From positions 434,001 through 498,000 of the forward strand of contig OW569355.1 in the NCBI GenBank assembly GCA_937625935.1: a DNA stretch of 64,000 nt. The letters run 5' to 3'. The notes beneath the pieces were generated by a model. It worked only from the letters and a program-made list of their open reading frames with translations, was not told the DNA's origin and did not search any database. This DNA is from Tetramitus jugosus (taxonomy: Eukaryota > Heterolobosea > Eutetramitea > Acrasida > Vahlkampfiidae). The position numbers were made by a program, and so were the translations under genes. Positions 41,714 to 51,718 of the stretch are shown here, in pieces. Within the stretch, counting starts at the first letter, position 1, and each line of letters opens with the position of its first letter.

Positions 41714-44700
41714 ATGTCAAAGAAGCGATCCAGGGAAGAAGACTATGATTCTTCATCATCATCTTCATCTGCATCATCAGACAGTGAAAATGAAAACAAT
41801 AAACGTGCTCGAAGAACATTATCATCACATCATGAAAGTGAAGATGACTCTGTTCAACAATTGCAACAACAGACTGAAGTCGACAGAGGACCAGAACCAG
41901 GTGGAATCAAGAGAATTGTTTTGGTATGTTTTTTTCTCTCTATTTTTTTTGTTCGTGTCTCTTCAATCAACTGTAATCAGTCAGTAGTAGTAGTACTCAC
42001 TCACTAGTGAATAGAAAAATTTCATGTGTCATACAAAATTGGACATTGATTTTCATCCTAATGTGACGTACATTAGTGGTGCGAACGGATCGGGCAAGTC
42101 TGCCATTCTTACTGCAATTCAAGTGTGTCTGGGAACAAAGGCCAGTGCAACCAATAGAGGCAGCAGCATGAAGGAACTCATCAAAACAGGTAAACAGACA
42201 GCAGAAGTCACTATTCACATGAGAAACGAGGGAGTGGATGCATACAAGCCAGAAGTCTATGGAAACGAGTTGATTGTGACTCGATTGATTGATAGAGACG
42301 CTGGTGGAAAGTATGTCATCAAAGCAGCGGATGGTACTGTTGTTGCGAGGACATCAAAGGAATTGAGAGCCATTCTCAGTCAGTTCAATATTTATACGGA
42401 CAATCCGTTGACCATTATGACACAGGACACTTCGAGAAGATTTTTGCACTCGGAGGGACCAAAAGGCAAATATCAATTCTTTATGCAAGCGACTCAGTTG
42501 CAACGTATTTTGGATTCGTTTGAAGAGGCACGTAAACATCAAACAACCATTCGAAACAACTTGGAAGCAAAGATGGATCTGTTGAAGCAAGAGGAGAAGC
42601 GATTGGCGGAGAATAAGGACATTATTGATGCAATGGACAAGATCAAGTCGTATGAGGAGCGTTTGAGAGAGTTGGCCGATTTGTTCATGTGGGTCAATGT
42701 CGATCGCACCAAACAAATGATGGAGCTCTTTGCACAAAAGGTGGAAGAACAGACTGCAGTCACCAACGAAGACAAGAAAAAAAGAGAAAACTTGCAGCGA
42801 GAAATTGATCAACAAACCACTTTACTCAACACGTGCAGGGGTGAGCTCTCAAAGATGACCGCAGAGCTCGACAAGGCTCAAAGGGCAACAGGAGAGACTC
42901 AGCATCAGATTACAAACCACTTGAGAAGTGAGAAAGAAGTGATCGGAAGGATATCGGCGCAAGAAGATCGAATCAAAACCTGCGAGAGAGCAATCAAGGC
43001 AAATGAGAAGCAGATACAAGCGTTGCAGAAGCAACAACAAGTGGATAGAAGTCCTCAAGTCACCGAACATCAAAAGAAGGTGACTCTCATTGAAAATAGA
43101 ATTGAAGAGTTGCAGGAAACATTGAAAAAGGAACAAACATCACTCCAGGGATTGGACAGAGATTTGGAAAAGATTAGAGAACGAGAAAGAGAGATACGCG
43201 ACGAGTTGAGAGTGCACAAGAGTGCCGTTCAAAAATATAACTCAGAAATCTCAATGTACCAATCCAAGGAACGGGACAAATTCAGCTATTTTGATCAAAA
43301 TCAGAGAAAGAGCATGAAGCAAATACTGCAGCTGATTGCACGTCACAAGTCTTCATTCGAAAAGATACCCATTGGTCCTGTTGGGCTGTTGATTGAACCT
43401 AGAGATCTCAAATGGGCACCCGGTATCGAATTTGCAATTATCAACGGCTTGAAAAACTTTTATTTTGATAACAAGGCTGACCTTGAGAGATTCAATCGTA
43501 TTTTGGAGAATGAAGGCTTCAGAAAAGTTCCAGCAATCATTCAAAAGTTTAGCAGAAACAAATACAACGTCAATCATGTTGATGGTCATCAAACTATCTA
43601 TGATCAATTGAAACTTGATGAGTCAATACTTTCTAAACTGCCCTACGAATATGACAAGGAGCTATTAGAATCATCTCTATTTAATATTCTAGTGGATCAA
43701 GCAGGTATTGAATCGAGCATATTGATCGAGAGCAGAGATGAGGCTGAAAGGGTCATGTTTAAATCGGATAGACCACCAAGGTACGTCAATGATTGCTATT
43801 TGCCAAATGCAACTCGTTTATTCAAGAAGGGAGGATCAGAAAACATTCAGACAAGGAATATGACATACAGTGAATTGTGGACAGCGAGTCATGAAGTTCA
43901 GATTGCACAAATTTCTCAATTGATGAGACAGAGCGAAAGTCAAGCGCAAGCTGTAGAGCGCAAGGTCAGAGAGTGCGACGAGCAAAGACGTCAGATCGAA
44001 AAGGATATCGCTTCAGCAAGGGGCACGATCAACGGGACACATAACCAGATAAGTCGATTAACAAGCGAAAAGAAGAGACTTGAGATTGAGATCAAGGCGT
44101 TGACCGATGCTCAAGATTTTGACAATTCTGAGCAGATTACTGAGCTTGAACAAGCGATTGCAAGCAAGATGGAAGAAATTAAAAAGCACCAACAGAAGAT
44201 TCAAAGCATTCGTGAAGATCAAAGCTCAGTCGTTGCACGCATGGATGAACTCGAACAGCAACTTCAGGATAGAAAACATGCCGAAGCAGAAGCCAAAAGA
44301 AACAGTGAGGAGTATCAAGCAAGACTTCACAAGTTAATGAATAGTGTAGCTATAGCACGCAAGCGTCTGGAACAATCAGATAAAACGCTGGATGAAGCTA
44401 AAGGAATATTAATCACTTTTAGAGCTAGAGTTGAAGAGTTTACTTCACAGTATGAGGATGCACTGAAGGTTGCCAACGAAAGGACAAATGGTCCAGTTCC
44501 TCTCACAGGTGAAACACCTGAGCAAATTGCAAAGCAACAGCAACAGACTCAACAACAATTGGATAATCAAAAACGAAAGTTAAACATAGCAGATCCAACT
44601 CGTTTTAGAGCAAAATACAGCAACGAAATAGAGTTCTATAAACAGAAGAAGGCCTCCTTGGATCACAGTTCAAAGCTGTACCAACAAATTCGAGAGGGTT

Positions 44701-45224
44701 TCCAATGTAGATATGCGGAATGGAAACATTTGAGACAAAGATATGCCATCGCTGTCTCTCAACTATTTTGTTATTATATGGAACAGAGAGGTCATTCAGG
44801 AGCAATCACAGTTGATGACCAGAATCAAACATTGGAGCTCAAGATAACCCTCAATAAGGGTGGTAACGTAACACCCAATAGCAATGAAACAGTGAAAGAC
44901 ACAAAATCATTATCTGGAGGAGAAAGATCCTTTGCTACTGTTTCTTTTGTGTTGGCTTTGTGGACATTTGTTGAGAGCCCGTTGCGTGCGTTGGATGAAT
45001 TTGACATATTCATGGACACAGCATACAGAAAGAAATCGCTCGAGTGTATTTTGGCTGCTGCTGTGACCAAGCACAAAAACAATCAGATCATTCTAATATC
45101 GCCACATGACACCAGTCAACTGGGTCAGATTGACAGAAACAAGATCAAAGTGTACAGAATGCCCGATCCACAGAGACTTGAAAATCAACATACTATGAAT
45201 GAGTACCTCAGCTCACATCAATAA
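41714..45224 (+). CDS. SMC6: SMC6, structural maintenance of chromosomes protein 6
   Basis: Two exons (41714-41923 and 42015-45224) with a 91-bp GTATGT intron give 1139 residues. The junction restores the SMC6 signature IKRIVL-KNFMCHTKLDIDF. Walker A is GANGSGKSA near residue 95, followed by CLGTKASATNRGSSMKELI, typical of SMC6. Long coiled coils flank a hinge at about 500-640. The C-terminal ABC signature SLSGGERSF is near 1035 and Walker B LDEFDIFMD near 1062. LDEFD in place of LDEVD/A is diagnostic for SMC6 over SMC1-4. It pairs with SMC5 in the DNA repair and replication-fork complex. The N-terminal 70 residues are an acidic and serine-rich extension. Confidence 0.95.
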
Positions 45225-45346
45225 ACAATTGTAACATCAACCTGAATTCAGCCCAACAACGGGATCCAGAAGCTGATGTTGGCACCTAAGTGACACAATT
45301 TCGTTTTGGAGTTGCGATCTCGCCAAAAAAATTAAAGCAAAAGGTG

Positions 45347-45420
45347 TACAGACGGCGGGACTCGAACCCGCAACCCCCGGCTCCGTAGGCCGATACTCTA
45401 TCCAATTGAGCCACGCCTGC
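45347..45420 (-). tRNA. tRNA-Arg(ACG)
   Basis: The reverse strand folds as a 74-base cloverleaf. The acceptor GCAGGCG pairs with CGTCTGT (position 1-72 is G-U). The D arm is GCTC..GAGT, the anticodon stem TCGGC/GCCGG with loop CTACGGA (anticodon ACG), and the T arm GCGGG-TTCGAGT-CCCGC. There is no intron and no encoded CCA. The retroelement at 45450 lies about 30 bases upstream of its 5' end. Confidence 0.95.
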
Positions 45421-45449
45421 TTGATACCCTATGATCGTGGGTATTTTAT

Positions 45450-45465
45450 CTGTAGGTCTTTTTTT
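45450..45465 (+). repeat. Left direct repeat of retroelement
   Basis: CTGTAGGTC followed by a T-run. It is matched at 46806-46821, and the nine-base core occurs again at 46840-46848. Confidence 0.65.
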
Positions 45466-45499
45466 TTTTAAAAAAAAACGCAGAAAAAAACGGAATCAC

Positions 45500-46665
45500 A
45501 TGTCTGGTGATTCAACAAATTTGGTGAAGGAATACGGCAACAGCCGTTATGCAGTGTGGACCACTGCACGGAAAGGCTCTAGGCCAAGTGACAGAGAGGT
45601 GGTCATTACTGGCAACGGTAATGGTGTCTCTCAGTCATCTTTGGCAAGAAAGATAGGAGAGGAGTTTGGTGACTGGCTCAACCGAGTCCAGGTCATCAAG
45701 AGGAAAGGCCAGCACGCTTTGTTGCATGGGTGACGGTCAAGGGTGACCGCATCTATGACTTTGTTGAGTTGTTCAACAAAGAGAGGAGGATTGGCAACAG
45801 CACTGCTGCACCCAAGCGCAGTGTTGATTGCACAAGAAAGGTGGTCGTCCATGGCATGAAGAACATGTCAGTGGACGACATCAAGAAGCTACTGGGGCCT
45901 GAGAAGGTTGCCAGTGTGCTCAAGAAGCGTGACACTGCTTTCGTGGTCATGGGTGACGAAACCTATGCACGAGCAGTGCTCAGTGGAGAGAACAAGGTAA
46001 AGGCCACGGTCACTCGATACGTCGAGAGACCACATGATCCTCTCAAGGCTGTCAACAAGAGGTTGACGAAGATGTACGAGGAGCTGCTGACGGTGGTTGA
46101 CGGACTGCGTCGACAGGTCACAGAACTCACCAAGGAATTAGGAAAGACAAAGGGTCAAGGGGGCAACAAACCGGTACCAAGGCCGGAACAAGTAGTTGCC
46201 CAAGCCACTGCTAGGATGGAGACCACTCCTGAGCTAGTGGAGGCAGAAGAACAGAGGACTGTAGCAACACCACTGCCATCAGTGCCTGTTGTACAGCTCA
46301 GTGCTGAGAACCGGCAAATTCTGGAGCAAGTGAATGCCACTTCTCCAGTGTTCGCCAGAGTGAAAAAGGAAATTGCTGCATTGGCGCTGGCTGCTGCACG
46401 CAAAAGGTATGGTTTGACTGAGGACGAACCAGTCATTGTGGATGTGGATGATGACTCCGAAAAGGAGATTCAGAGTCCACAACTCAATGACAACAAGAAG
46501 AGGAGTGCTAGGATCACACTGGGTGATCTGATGAGCAACAAGGCCCAAAACAAGAAAAAAACAACAGATGGCTCTGTGTCCATCGACGGTCCTACTACAA
46601 GGTTACGCTCTTTGATGAAGGGCATCAACCAAAACACTCACCAGAGTGATTCTTCCAACCTGTAG
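45500..46665 (+). pseudogene. Retroelement ORF1-like gene, frameshifted
   Basis: The frame from the ATG at 45500 stops at 45733, and a second frame, offset by one base, runs from about 45720 to 46665. Sense coding continues across the overlap, so a single-base change near 45715-45725 broke one gene of about 388 codons. The second part has an RRM-like stretch (RKVVVHGMKNMSVDDIKKLL, then TAFVVMGDETYARAVLSG). A short coiled coil follows (TKMYEELLTVVDGLRRQVTE), then a P/V-rich linker and a basic tail. RRM plus coiled coil is a known layout of LINE ORF1 proteins, which coat element RNA. No zinc knuckle was seen. A programmed frameshift is less likely but possible. Confidence 0.6.
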
Positions 46666-46694
46666 ATGCACCGTCGGGGACAACAAGAGAAGAA

Positions 46695-46774
46695 GAGTGA
46701 ATGACGCCCTACGGGTCGTCACTCACAAAACAAGTCAATAAATGAGCAATCGTGTGCTTGCGCAGCAAGCACAC
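46695..46774 (+). other. Two stem-loops in the retroelement 3' UTR
   Basis: The first, about 46695-46725, pairs GAGTGA.TGACG with CGTCACTC around CCCTACGGG. The second, 46752-46774, is a perfect 10-bp hairpin GTGTGCTTGC-GCA-GCAAGCACAC. They lie between the ORF1 stop and the poly(A) run, where many LINEs and SINEs carry the structure read by their reverse transcriptase. Confidence 0.7.
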
Positions 46775-46805
46775 ATGGTTGTATGGAAAAAAAAAAAAAA
46801 AAAAA

Positions 46806-46821
46806 CTGTAGGTCTTTTTTT
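46806..46821 (+). repeat. Right direct repeat of retroelement
   Basis: This copy of CTGTAGGTC plus seven T follows the poly(A) run directly. Confidence 0.65.
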
Positions 46822-46841
46822 CAAAAAAGTGGGAAAAAACT

Positions 46842-47196
46842 GTAGGTCACGAGCTCGCTCTCGCAAGGAATGATGGCATCGAGCAGGTAACAGATGGATT
46901 GGTGCTTAACGGGATGAAGAAGTCAGTAGCCGCAAAGAAAGCCAAAACGTACGTGAACAGTGTCAAGAGGGTGGAGAGTCACGTTGTCAATGCCTTGGAT
47001 GATACTACATGTTCTCTTAGTGGAAAAAGTCCCGAGACCATTATTCATCTGCTGGGTGAGTGCGATCAGCCAAAGCAAGCAGCAAGAAGTAAAGTGGCAG
47101 AGGAAACCACACACCGCCAAATATGGACTAGTGGAAACCCAAAGAGATTTCCATCTCTAACATTTAATGACTATCTTAAATTACCGATACTTTGCT
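46842..47196 (+). pseudogene. LINE ORF2 C-terminal remnant
   Basis: An open frame without its 5' part encodes a stretch like the C terminus of LINE reverse transcriptase proteins. TCSLSGKSPETIIHLLGEC fits the C-x2-C-x7-H-x4-C knuckle with PET..HLL..C, but the second Cys is Ser. Everything upstream (endonuclease, RT) is missing. The fragment begins right after another copy of CTGTAGGTC, so it could be a second, internally deleted or 5'-truncated element next to the first. It runs into the 3' end of the convergent FAD/Rieske gene. Confidence 0.5.
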
Positions 47197-48807
47197 TTAT
47201 ACTGCTGAAGCTTTGGTTCCTTCAAGTGGTTCCAAGTCTCCATTCGATGGTCCATTGACGACTTTTCCGTAGGGATCAAATCTCGAACCGTGAGCTGGAC
47301 AATCGAAAGATTTCTCAAGGGAATTCCATCGAACAATAGCCTTCATGTGTGGACAGACGGCTGAGCATCTATGAACATTTCCCTTCTCATCCTTAAACAC
47401 TGTTACCTTGCTCAGCCCATCCCTCATTACAGCACCACAACCAACAGCCAAGTCCTCAATGTCTTTGATATCTCCCGACTCTATCCAATCAACATACTGT
47501 AAGTTGGCGGTCGTCAAGTTCTTGATGAGCGCCAGCTTACCCTCTGTAGGCTTTCTAGAAGGGTTGTAAATGTGTTCGAAAGGATTCTCTCTGCCAAAAA
47601 TCAAATCAGGAACCAAAGTACCTGCAATAGTCGCATGAGTCATGCCTGTACCACTGTCACCAGTGACGACATAAACATTTCGATCATCCATTGGATTTCG
47701 TCCAATGTAAGCTAACATATCCACTGGTTCATACACCTCACCAGACCACTTGTGCTCCATGGCTCCCATTTCTGGGAAATACTGTCTTGTCCACTTCTCC
47801 AGCTTCTCGAATCTCTCTTCATAATCGTGTTGTCGAGCAACGACATGATCCTCACCGCCAGTAATCAACAAGTCATAGTTTTCTGGGTCTCTATCGTCGG
47901 GTGTCAATCGAACGTAATGATAAGGATCAGCAGTGTCCCAGTAGAGCGCTTGTGGAACAGATCCCTTCTTCACTCTTGCCGAGATTGCATAAGTTCTATA
48001 CGGCTCCATCTTTGCAACCAACACCAAATGATCATTCACTGGGCTACAAGTGGCCACAACAATGTCATTGCAGAACACTTTATGTCCATCCTTTGAAGTA
48101 ATGTGAGCCTTGTCTCCGCCCTTGAACTCTTGAGCGTGCGTGTTCGTGTAAATTTGTGCTTTACCAGAACCAACAATCACTGACATGAGTCCCTTGCAAT
48201 ACTTGACTGCATCAAACTGGCCTTGTCTGGGGAACTTGAGTGCTCTACCCATGTTCTCCCTCCCTGGAACTGAACTAACCATCTCAACATCGTAAAATCC
48301 AGCTCTCTTGGCTGCTTCGAACTCCTTGTCCAACAAGGAATCGTCTCCATCACTGCCAGCAAACAAGTAGCCGTTCAATCGCGTAAAATGACAATCGATT
48401 GACTCCTCTTTACAAATTCTTTCAATGTGATCAATAGCTCCGGAATGAGACTGGTAAGCTAACTGAGAGTACTCCACACCAAAAGATCTCTCAATCTCAT
48501 AGTACTTGTCATCAATAGCACTCATTAAATGAGCGGTCGTACGACCAGTCTCTCCACTCAACAACTCTCCATCCTCAAGGAGCGTGACTTCCTTTCCCTG
48601 TTTAATGAGATTGTAGGCAACAGAGAGACCAGCAATCCCGCCTCCAACAATCCCCACATCAGTCCTAGTATCCTGCGTCAACGGATTGAATGAAGGAATT
48701 TGGCTGAAGGCCAACCATGGAGTAATAGAGGCACCAGACGAATGAGATGAGAAATGACTAGATCCAAATTGACGCATCATATTTACAATATTTTTTCCCT
48801 TGTTCAT
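47197..48807 (-). CDS. FAD-dependent oxidoreductase with C-terminal Rieske domain
   Basis: A 536-residue protein. The ATG at 48807 is used, as the longer frame opens on TTG, and a further Met pair lies nine codons on. The N-terminal DAO-type FAD fold has VGIVGGGIAGLSVAYNLI and the GETGRTTAHL segment. Later DRNVYVVTGDSGTGMTHAT marks the second FAD contact. The last 85 residues are a Rieske [2Fe-2S] domain with CPH and CPAHGSRFDPYG, the complete C-x-H and C-x2-H ligand set. The fusion is widespread in bacteria (Bacillus YhfW type). The N-terminal 40 residues are Ser/His-rich without acids and could be a mitochondrial presequence. The substrate is unknown. Confidence 0.85.
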   Translation of the reverse strand: MNKGKNIVNMMRQFGSSHFSSHSSGASITPWLAFSQIPSFNPLTQDTRTDVGIVGGGIAGLSVAYNLIKQGKEVTLLEDGELLSGETGRTTAHLMSAIDDKYYEIERSFGVEYSQLAYQSHSGAIDHIERICKEESIDCHFTRLNGYLFAGSDGDDSLLDKEFEAAKRAGFYDVEMVSSVPGRENMGRALKFPRQGQFDAVKYCKGLMSVIVGSGKAQIYTNTHAQEFKGGDKAHITSKDGHKVFCNDIVVATCSPVNDHLVLVAKMEPYRTYAISARVKKGSVPQALYWDTADPYHYVRLTPDDRDPENYDLLITGGEDHVVARQHDYEERFEKLEKWTRQYFPEMGAMEHKWSGEVYEPVDMLAYIGRNPMDDRNVYVVTGDSGTGMTHATIAGTLVPDLIFGRENPFEHIYNPSRKPTEGKLALIKNLTTANLQYVDWIESGDIKDIEDLAVGCGAVMRDGLSKVTVFKDEKGNVHRCSAVCPHMKAIVRWNSLEKSFDCPAHGSRFDPYGKVVNGPSNGDLEPLEGTKASAV

Positions 48808-49299
48808 GAGATGAAATGTGTAAGACAAACACTGTGAGTTCAGCTGTTATGGTTATAGTTGAATACTTGGTTTCAATACCAAGGACTCTGAGCTTATCAT
48901 AAGAGCTAAATCCCGATCCTGCACAAGTCGGATCATCTCTCTTTGCCCAATAATAAGCAGTAAAATCTATTTTGTTTGGTGTGAGACTTTCAGACAACCA
49001 GGTTTTTTACCGTCATACCCGTGCACAAAAATAAGAAGAGTGCAAAACGGAAGCCATGATTGAGAAGTTGCGAATTATTCGCCATCCCCAAAACCCCGGA
49101 TGTGTGACTTGCACAAAAATATTCGCCTCTGCGACAAAACTCTCCGCTACTTCCTGCGCATTGCTTTGGAGCTGCCTCTTGCATGGTTATTGTTTTCCCT
49201 TCCATTTACCCTTGTTTATGTTTCTTCACCAGTTCAACAACAACTCAATTCCTTCCAATCAAAACCCACAAACAAACAAAACAAACAACAATATCAAGA
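48808..49299. promoter_or_regulatory. Divergent intergenic region
   Basis: About 490 bases between the FAD/Rieske gene and the ABCG gene. It holds both upstream regions. The A/C-rich part near 49235-49299 looks like the ABCG 5' UTR. Open frames on either strand were judged chance. Confidence 0.4.
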
Positions 49300-51480
49300 A
49301 TGGCAGACGTTGAATTGCCCGAATATATTGTGTCTGTTGACAACAACAACAACAACAATGACACTACCACCACCCCTTCATCGATGAACAACATTATGAA
49401 TGCTCAGAGCTATGAAGTCGACAACAACAATAATCCCCACTTTCATCCTCACCAAAACAGTGCGGATGACATGGTCACCACCACCACCACCACCACAGAC
49501 AAGAACAGCAATCACTCTTCTGGTGATCTCTCCCAAAACAATGGTGGTGGTAATGACAATAACAGAAAGAGCATGAAGATGAAGAAACCAAAAAAGAAGC
49601 TAAAGGAAAGACCACCGATCCAGTTGGAATGGAAAGATTTGACATTTCAAGTCATGCAGAGAGCATCGGCACCATCTGATGCGACACTACCAGAAAAAAT
49701 CAAGTACATGTTCAAGAAGCAACCAAAGGTCATTTTGCATCCAATGAGTGGTCACGTATCACCTGGTGAGTGCTTGGCTATTATGGGTCCGTCGGGCGCA
49801 GGTAAAACAAGTTTGCTCAACATTTTGGCTCAGCGTGTCAAGGCATCCAGTGGCGAAATTACGGTAAATGGACAAAATGTGGGAAAATCGTTTCGTGCAT
49901 TGAGTGCGTTTGTGCAGCAGGATGATGTCTTGTTGGGTAATTTGACAGTGAGAGAAGTCATGAGATATGCAGCTCTGTTGAGATTGGACGAAAGAATGCC
50001 ATTGAGTGAGAAAATGGGCAAGATTGATGAAATTTTGGATGAGTTGGGTTTGACAAAGTGTGCCGATACGGTGATTGGTACTCCAGGTATCAAGAAGGGT
50101 ATTTCTGGTGGTGAGAGAAAGCGTTTGTCCATTGCACTGGAACTGTTGACGGAGCCATCCGTTCTCTTTCTGGATGAACCGACCACGGGTCTCGATGCAA
50201 AGACTGCATTGAACGTCATGGAAACTATTGTAAAGATTGCAAAGAAGGGCAGAGCTGTCGTTCTTACGATTCATCAGCCTCGGAGTGACATTTTCAGATT
50301 GTTTGACCGTTTGTTGCTCCTTGCACGAGGAAAGATTGCCTATTTCGGACCTGCAAATAAGGCCATGACCTATTTTGCATCTTTGCCACCGCTAGATGAG
50401 TCACAACCGGAAATGTTCCAATGTCCTGACGAGTACAACCCTGCTGATTACTTTATTGATTTAATTACGGAGAGCACGTACCTGTCCGGTGAAATCAAGG
50501 ATCAAAAATCAGAGGACAACAAGAGAATCAATTACATTTTGGAGCAGTACCATGAGATGAACACGTATGTGAAACCAGAACTAGATGAACAATTGGACTC
50601 GAATCTACGAAAGTTTAGTAGCTATAGATCCTCGTGGATTACTCAATTCATGGTCATTTTATCCAGATCGTTCCTAAACGTGATTAGAGATCGTGTGCTC
50701 ACATTCAGCAGACTGATGCAACAGTTGATCATGGGTCTCATTGTAGGTTTCATTTTCTATCGTATTGGCTATGGACAGAAGAATGTTCAAGATCGATCTG
50801 GTGTGCTGTTCTTTGTCATGTTGAATCAAGCTATGGGTACTTTGTTCTCTTCCATGATTGTATTTTTGAACGGTGAAATGAACGTGTTTCTGAGAGAGAG
50901 AGGTTCAAAGACATACAAAGTTTCGAGTTATTTCCTGGGCAAAACCTTGGCTGAAGTGCCCAATCTTATCATTTTGCCCATCATTAACAGTGCGATAACC
51001 TATTGGCTGTGTAATTTGAATCCTGCGGTTGATCGGTTCTTCATGTTTATGCTCATTATTATCATGGTTAATATTACGGCTCAGGGACTAGGTACACTCA
51101 TTGCTTCCTTCGCACCGAATACTAATGTGGCTAATGCTCTTGCGCCCATTATTGTCACTCTGCTCATGTTGTTCGGTGGTCTGTACATCAATGTGGACAA
51201 TATTCCAAACTATTTGATTTGGGTCTACTGGACATCCATGTTCCACTTTGCCTACGAAGCGTTGACATTGAACGAATTTAGAGGTGCTGTTTTCAAGTGT
51301 CCTGATGAGCCTGCCAGCTGTATGAGACCTACAGGTGAGAGCGTGATCAAATCACTCAGCATGACATCTGTGATGAGTAATATTTGGATCAATCTTGCAC
51401 TCATGATGGCTCTTAACATTGCCTATCGTATCTTGGCCTATCTATGCCTCAAATATTTGAGAAAGCCAAAGGGAGGCTAA
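49300..51480 (+). CDS. ABCG-family half-transporter
   Basis: A 726-residue protein. The ATG at 49300 (MADVELPEYIV) is preferred over an in-frame ATG 39 codons upstream, which would add a Cys/Phe-rich stretch lying in the A/C-rich leader. A poly-N, poly-T and His-rich N terminus precedes the nucleotide-binding domain: Walker A GPSGAGKTSLLNIL near 165, FVQQDD, signature ISGGERKRLSIAL near 267 and Walker B LFLDEPTTGLD near 289. The ABC2 membrane domain at about 450-720 has six predicted helices (FSRLMQQLIMGLIVGFIF and others). The order NBD then membrane is that of the White/ABCG group, which works as dimers exporting lipids or other hydrophobic compounds. Confidence 0.92.
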   Translation: MADVELPEYIVSVDNNNNNNDTTTTPSSMNNIMNAQSYEVDNNNNPHFHPHQNSADDMVTTTTTTTDKNSNHSSGDLSQNNGGGNDNNRKSMKMKKPKKKLKERPPIQLEWKDLTFQVMQRASAPSDATLPEKIKYMFKKQPKVILHPMSGHVSPGECLAIMGPSGAGKTSLLNILAQRVKASSGEITVNGQNVGKSFRALSAFVQQDDVLLGNLTVREVMRYAALLRLDERMPLSEKMGKIDEILDELGLTKCADTVIGTPGIKKGISGGERKRLSIALELLTEPSVLFLDEPTTGLDAKTALNVMETIVKIAKKGRAVVLTIHQPRSDIFRLFDRLLLLARGKIAYFGPANKAMTYFASLPPLDESQPEMFQCPDEYNPADYFIDLITESTYLSGEIKDQKSEDNKRINYILEQYHEMNTYVKPELDEQLDSNLRKFSSYRSSWITQFMVILSRSFLNVIRDRVLTFSRLMQQLIMGLIVGFIFYRIGYGQKNVQDRSGVLFFVMLNQAMGTLFSSMIVFLNGEMNVFLRERGSKTYKVSSYFLGKTLAEVPNLIILPIINSAITYWLCNLNPAVDRFFMFMLIIIMVNITAQGLGTLIASFAPNTNVANALAPIIVTLLMLFGGLYINVDNIPNYLIWVYWTSMFHFAYEALTLNEFRGAVFKCPDEPASCMRPTGESVIKSLSMTSVMSNIWINLALMMALNIAYRILAYLCLKYLRKPKGG

Positions 51481-51718
51481 TACATAAACATTCGCACAAA
51501 CTTTTTGTTCCAGTCTTTCTCCTCTCGGGTCATCCATACAATTATTGTTCCATCTACGACTTGCACCTGCCAATTTTTTTAAACACAAAATGAACGTTCA
51601 ATGAAATCCTTGAATATTTCACAAGAGAGTGAAGAAAAAATTCACCGTCCTCATTCACTTTGACCCCCCTTAACACCAAACAATCAACAACAACAACAAC
51701 AATAAAACACTTATCAAA

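Larger units (their letters stand above)
45450..46821 (+). mobile_element. Non-LTR type retroelement with ORF1, 3' stem-loops, poly(A) and flanking direct repeat
   Basis: A 1.36-kb insertion is bounded by CTGTAGGTC followed by T-runs on both sides (45450-45465 and 46806-46821). It ends in 19 A residues at 46787-46805 directly before the right repeat. This order (direct repeat, body, poly(A), direct repeat) is the mark of target-primed reverse transcription. The body holds one frameshifted ORF1-like frame and two 3' stem-loops, but no reverse transcriptase, so it would need help from a full element. By eye its coding region is richer in G and C than its neighbours. It starts about 30 bp upstream of tRNA-Arg. 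The flanking motif occurs a third time at 46840-46848, so it could instead be a 5' module of the element. Confidence 0.7.

Noticed and set aside
41449-41748. Plus-strand frame before SMC6
   Set aside because: It opens on GTG, runs into SMC6 exon 1 in another frame and is A-rich UTR.
45450-46821. Bacterial contamination as the source of the GC-richer block
   Set aside because: Direct repeats, a poly(A) run and the RRM-coiled-coil ORF1 show a retroelement embedded between eukaryotic genes.
49183-49299. Extended N terminus for the ABCG transporter
   Set aside because: The 39 extra codons come from the A/C-rich leader. The ATG at 49300 has the usual context and gives a typical N terminus.
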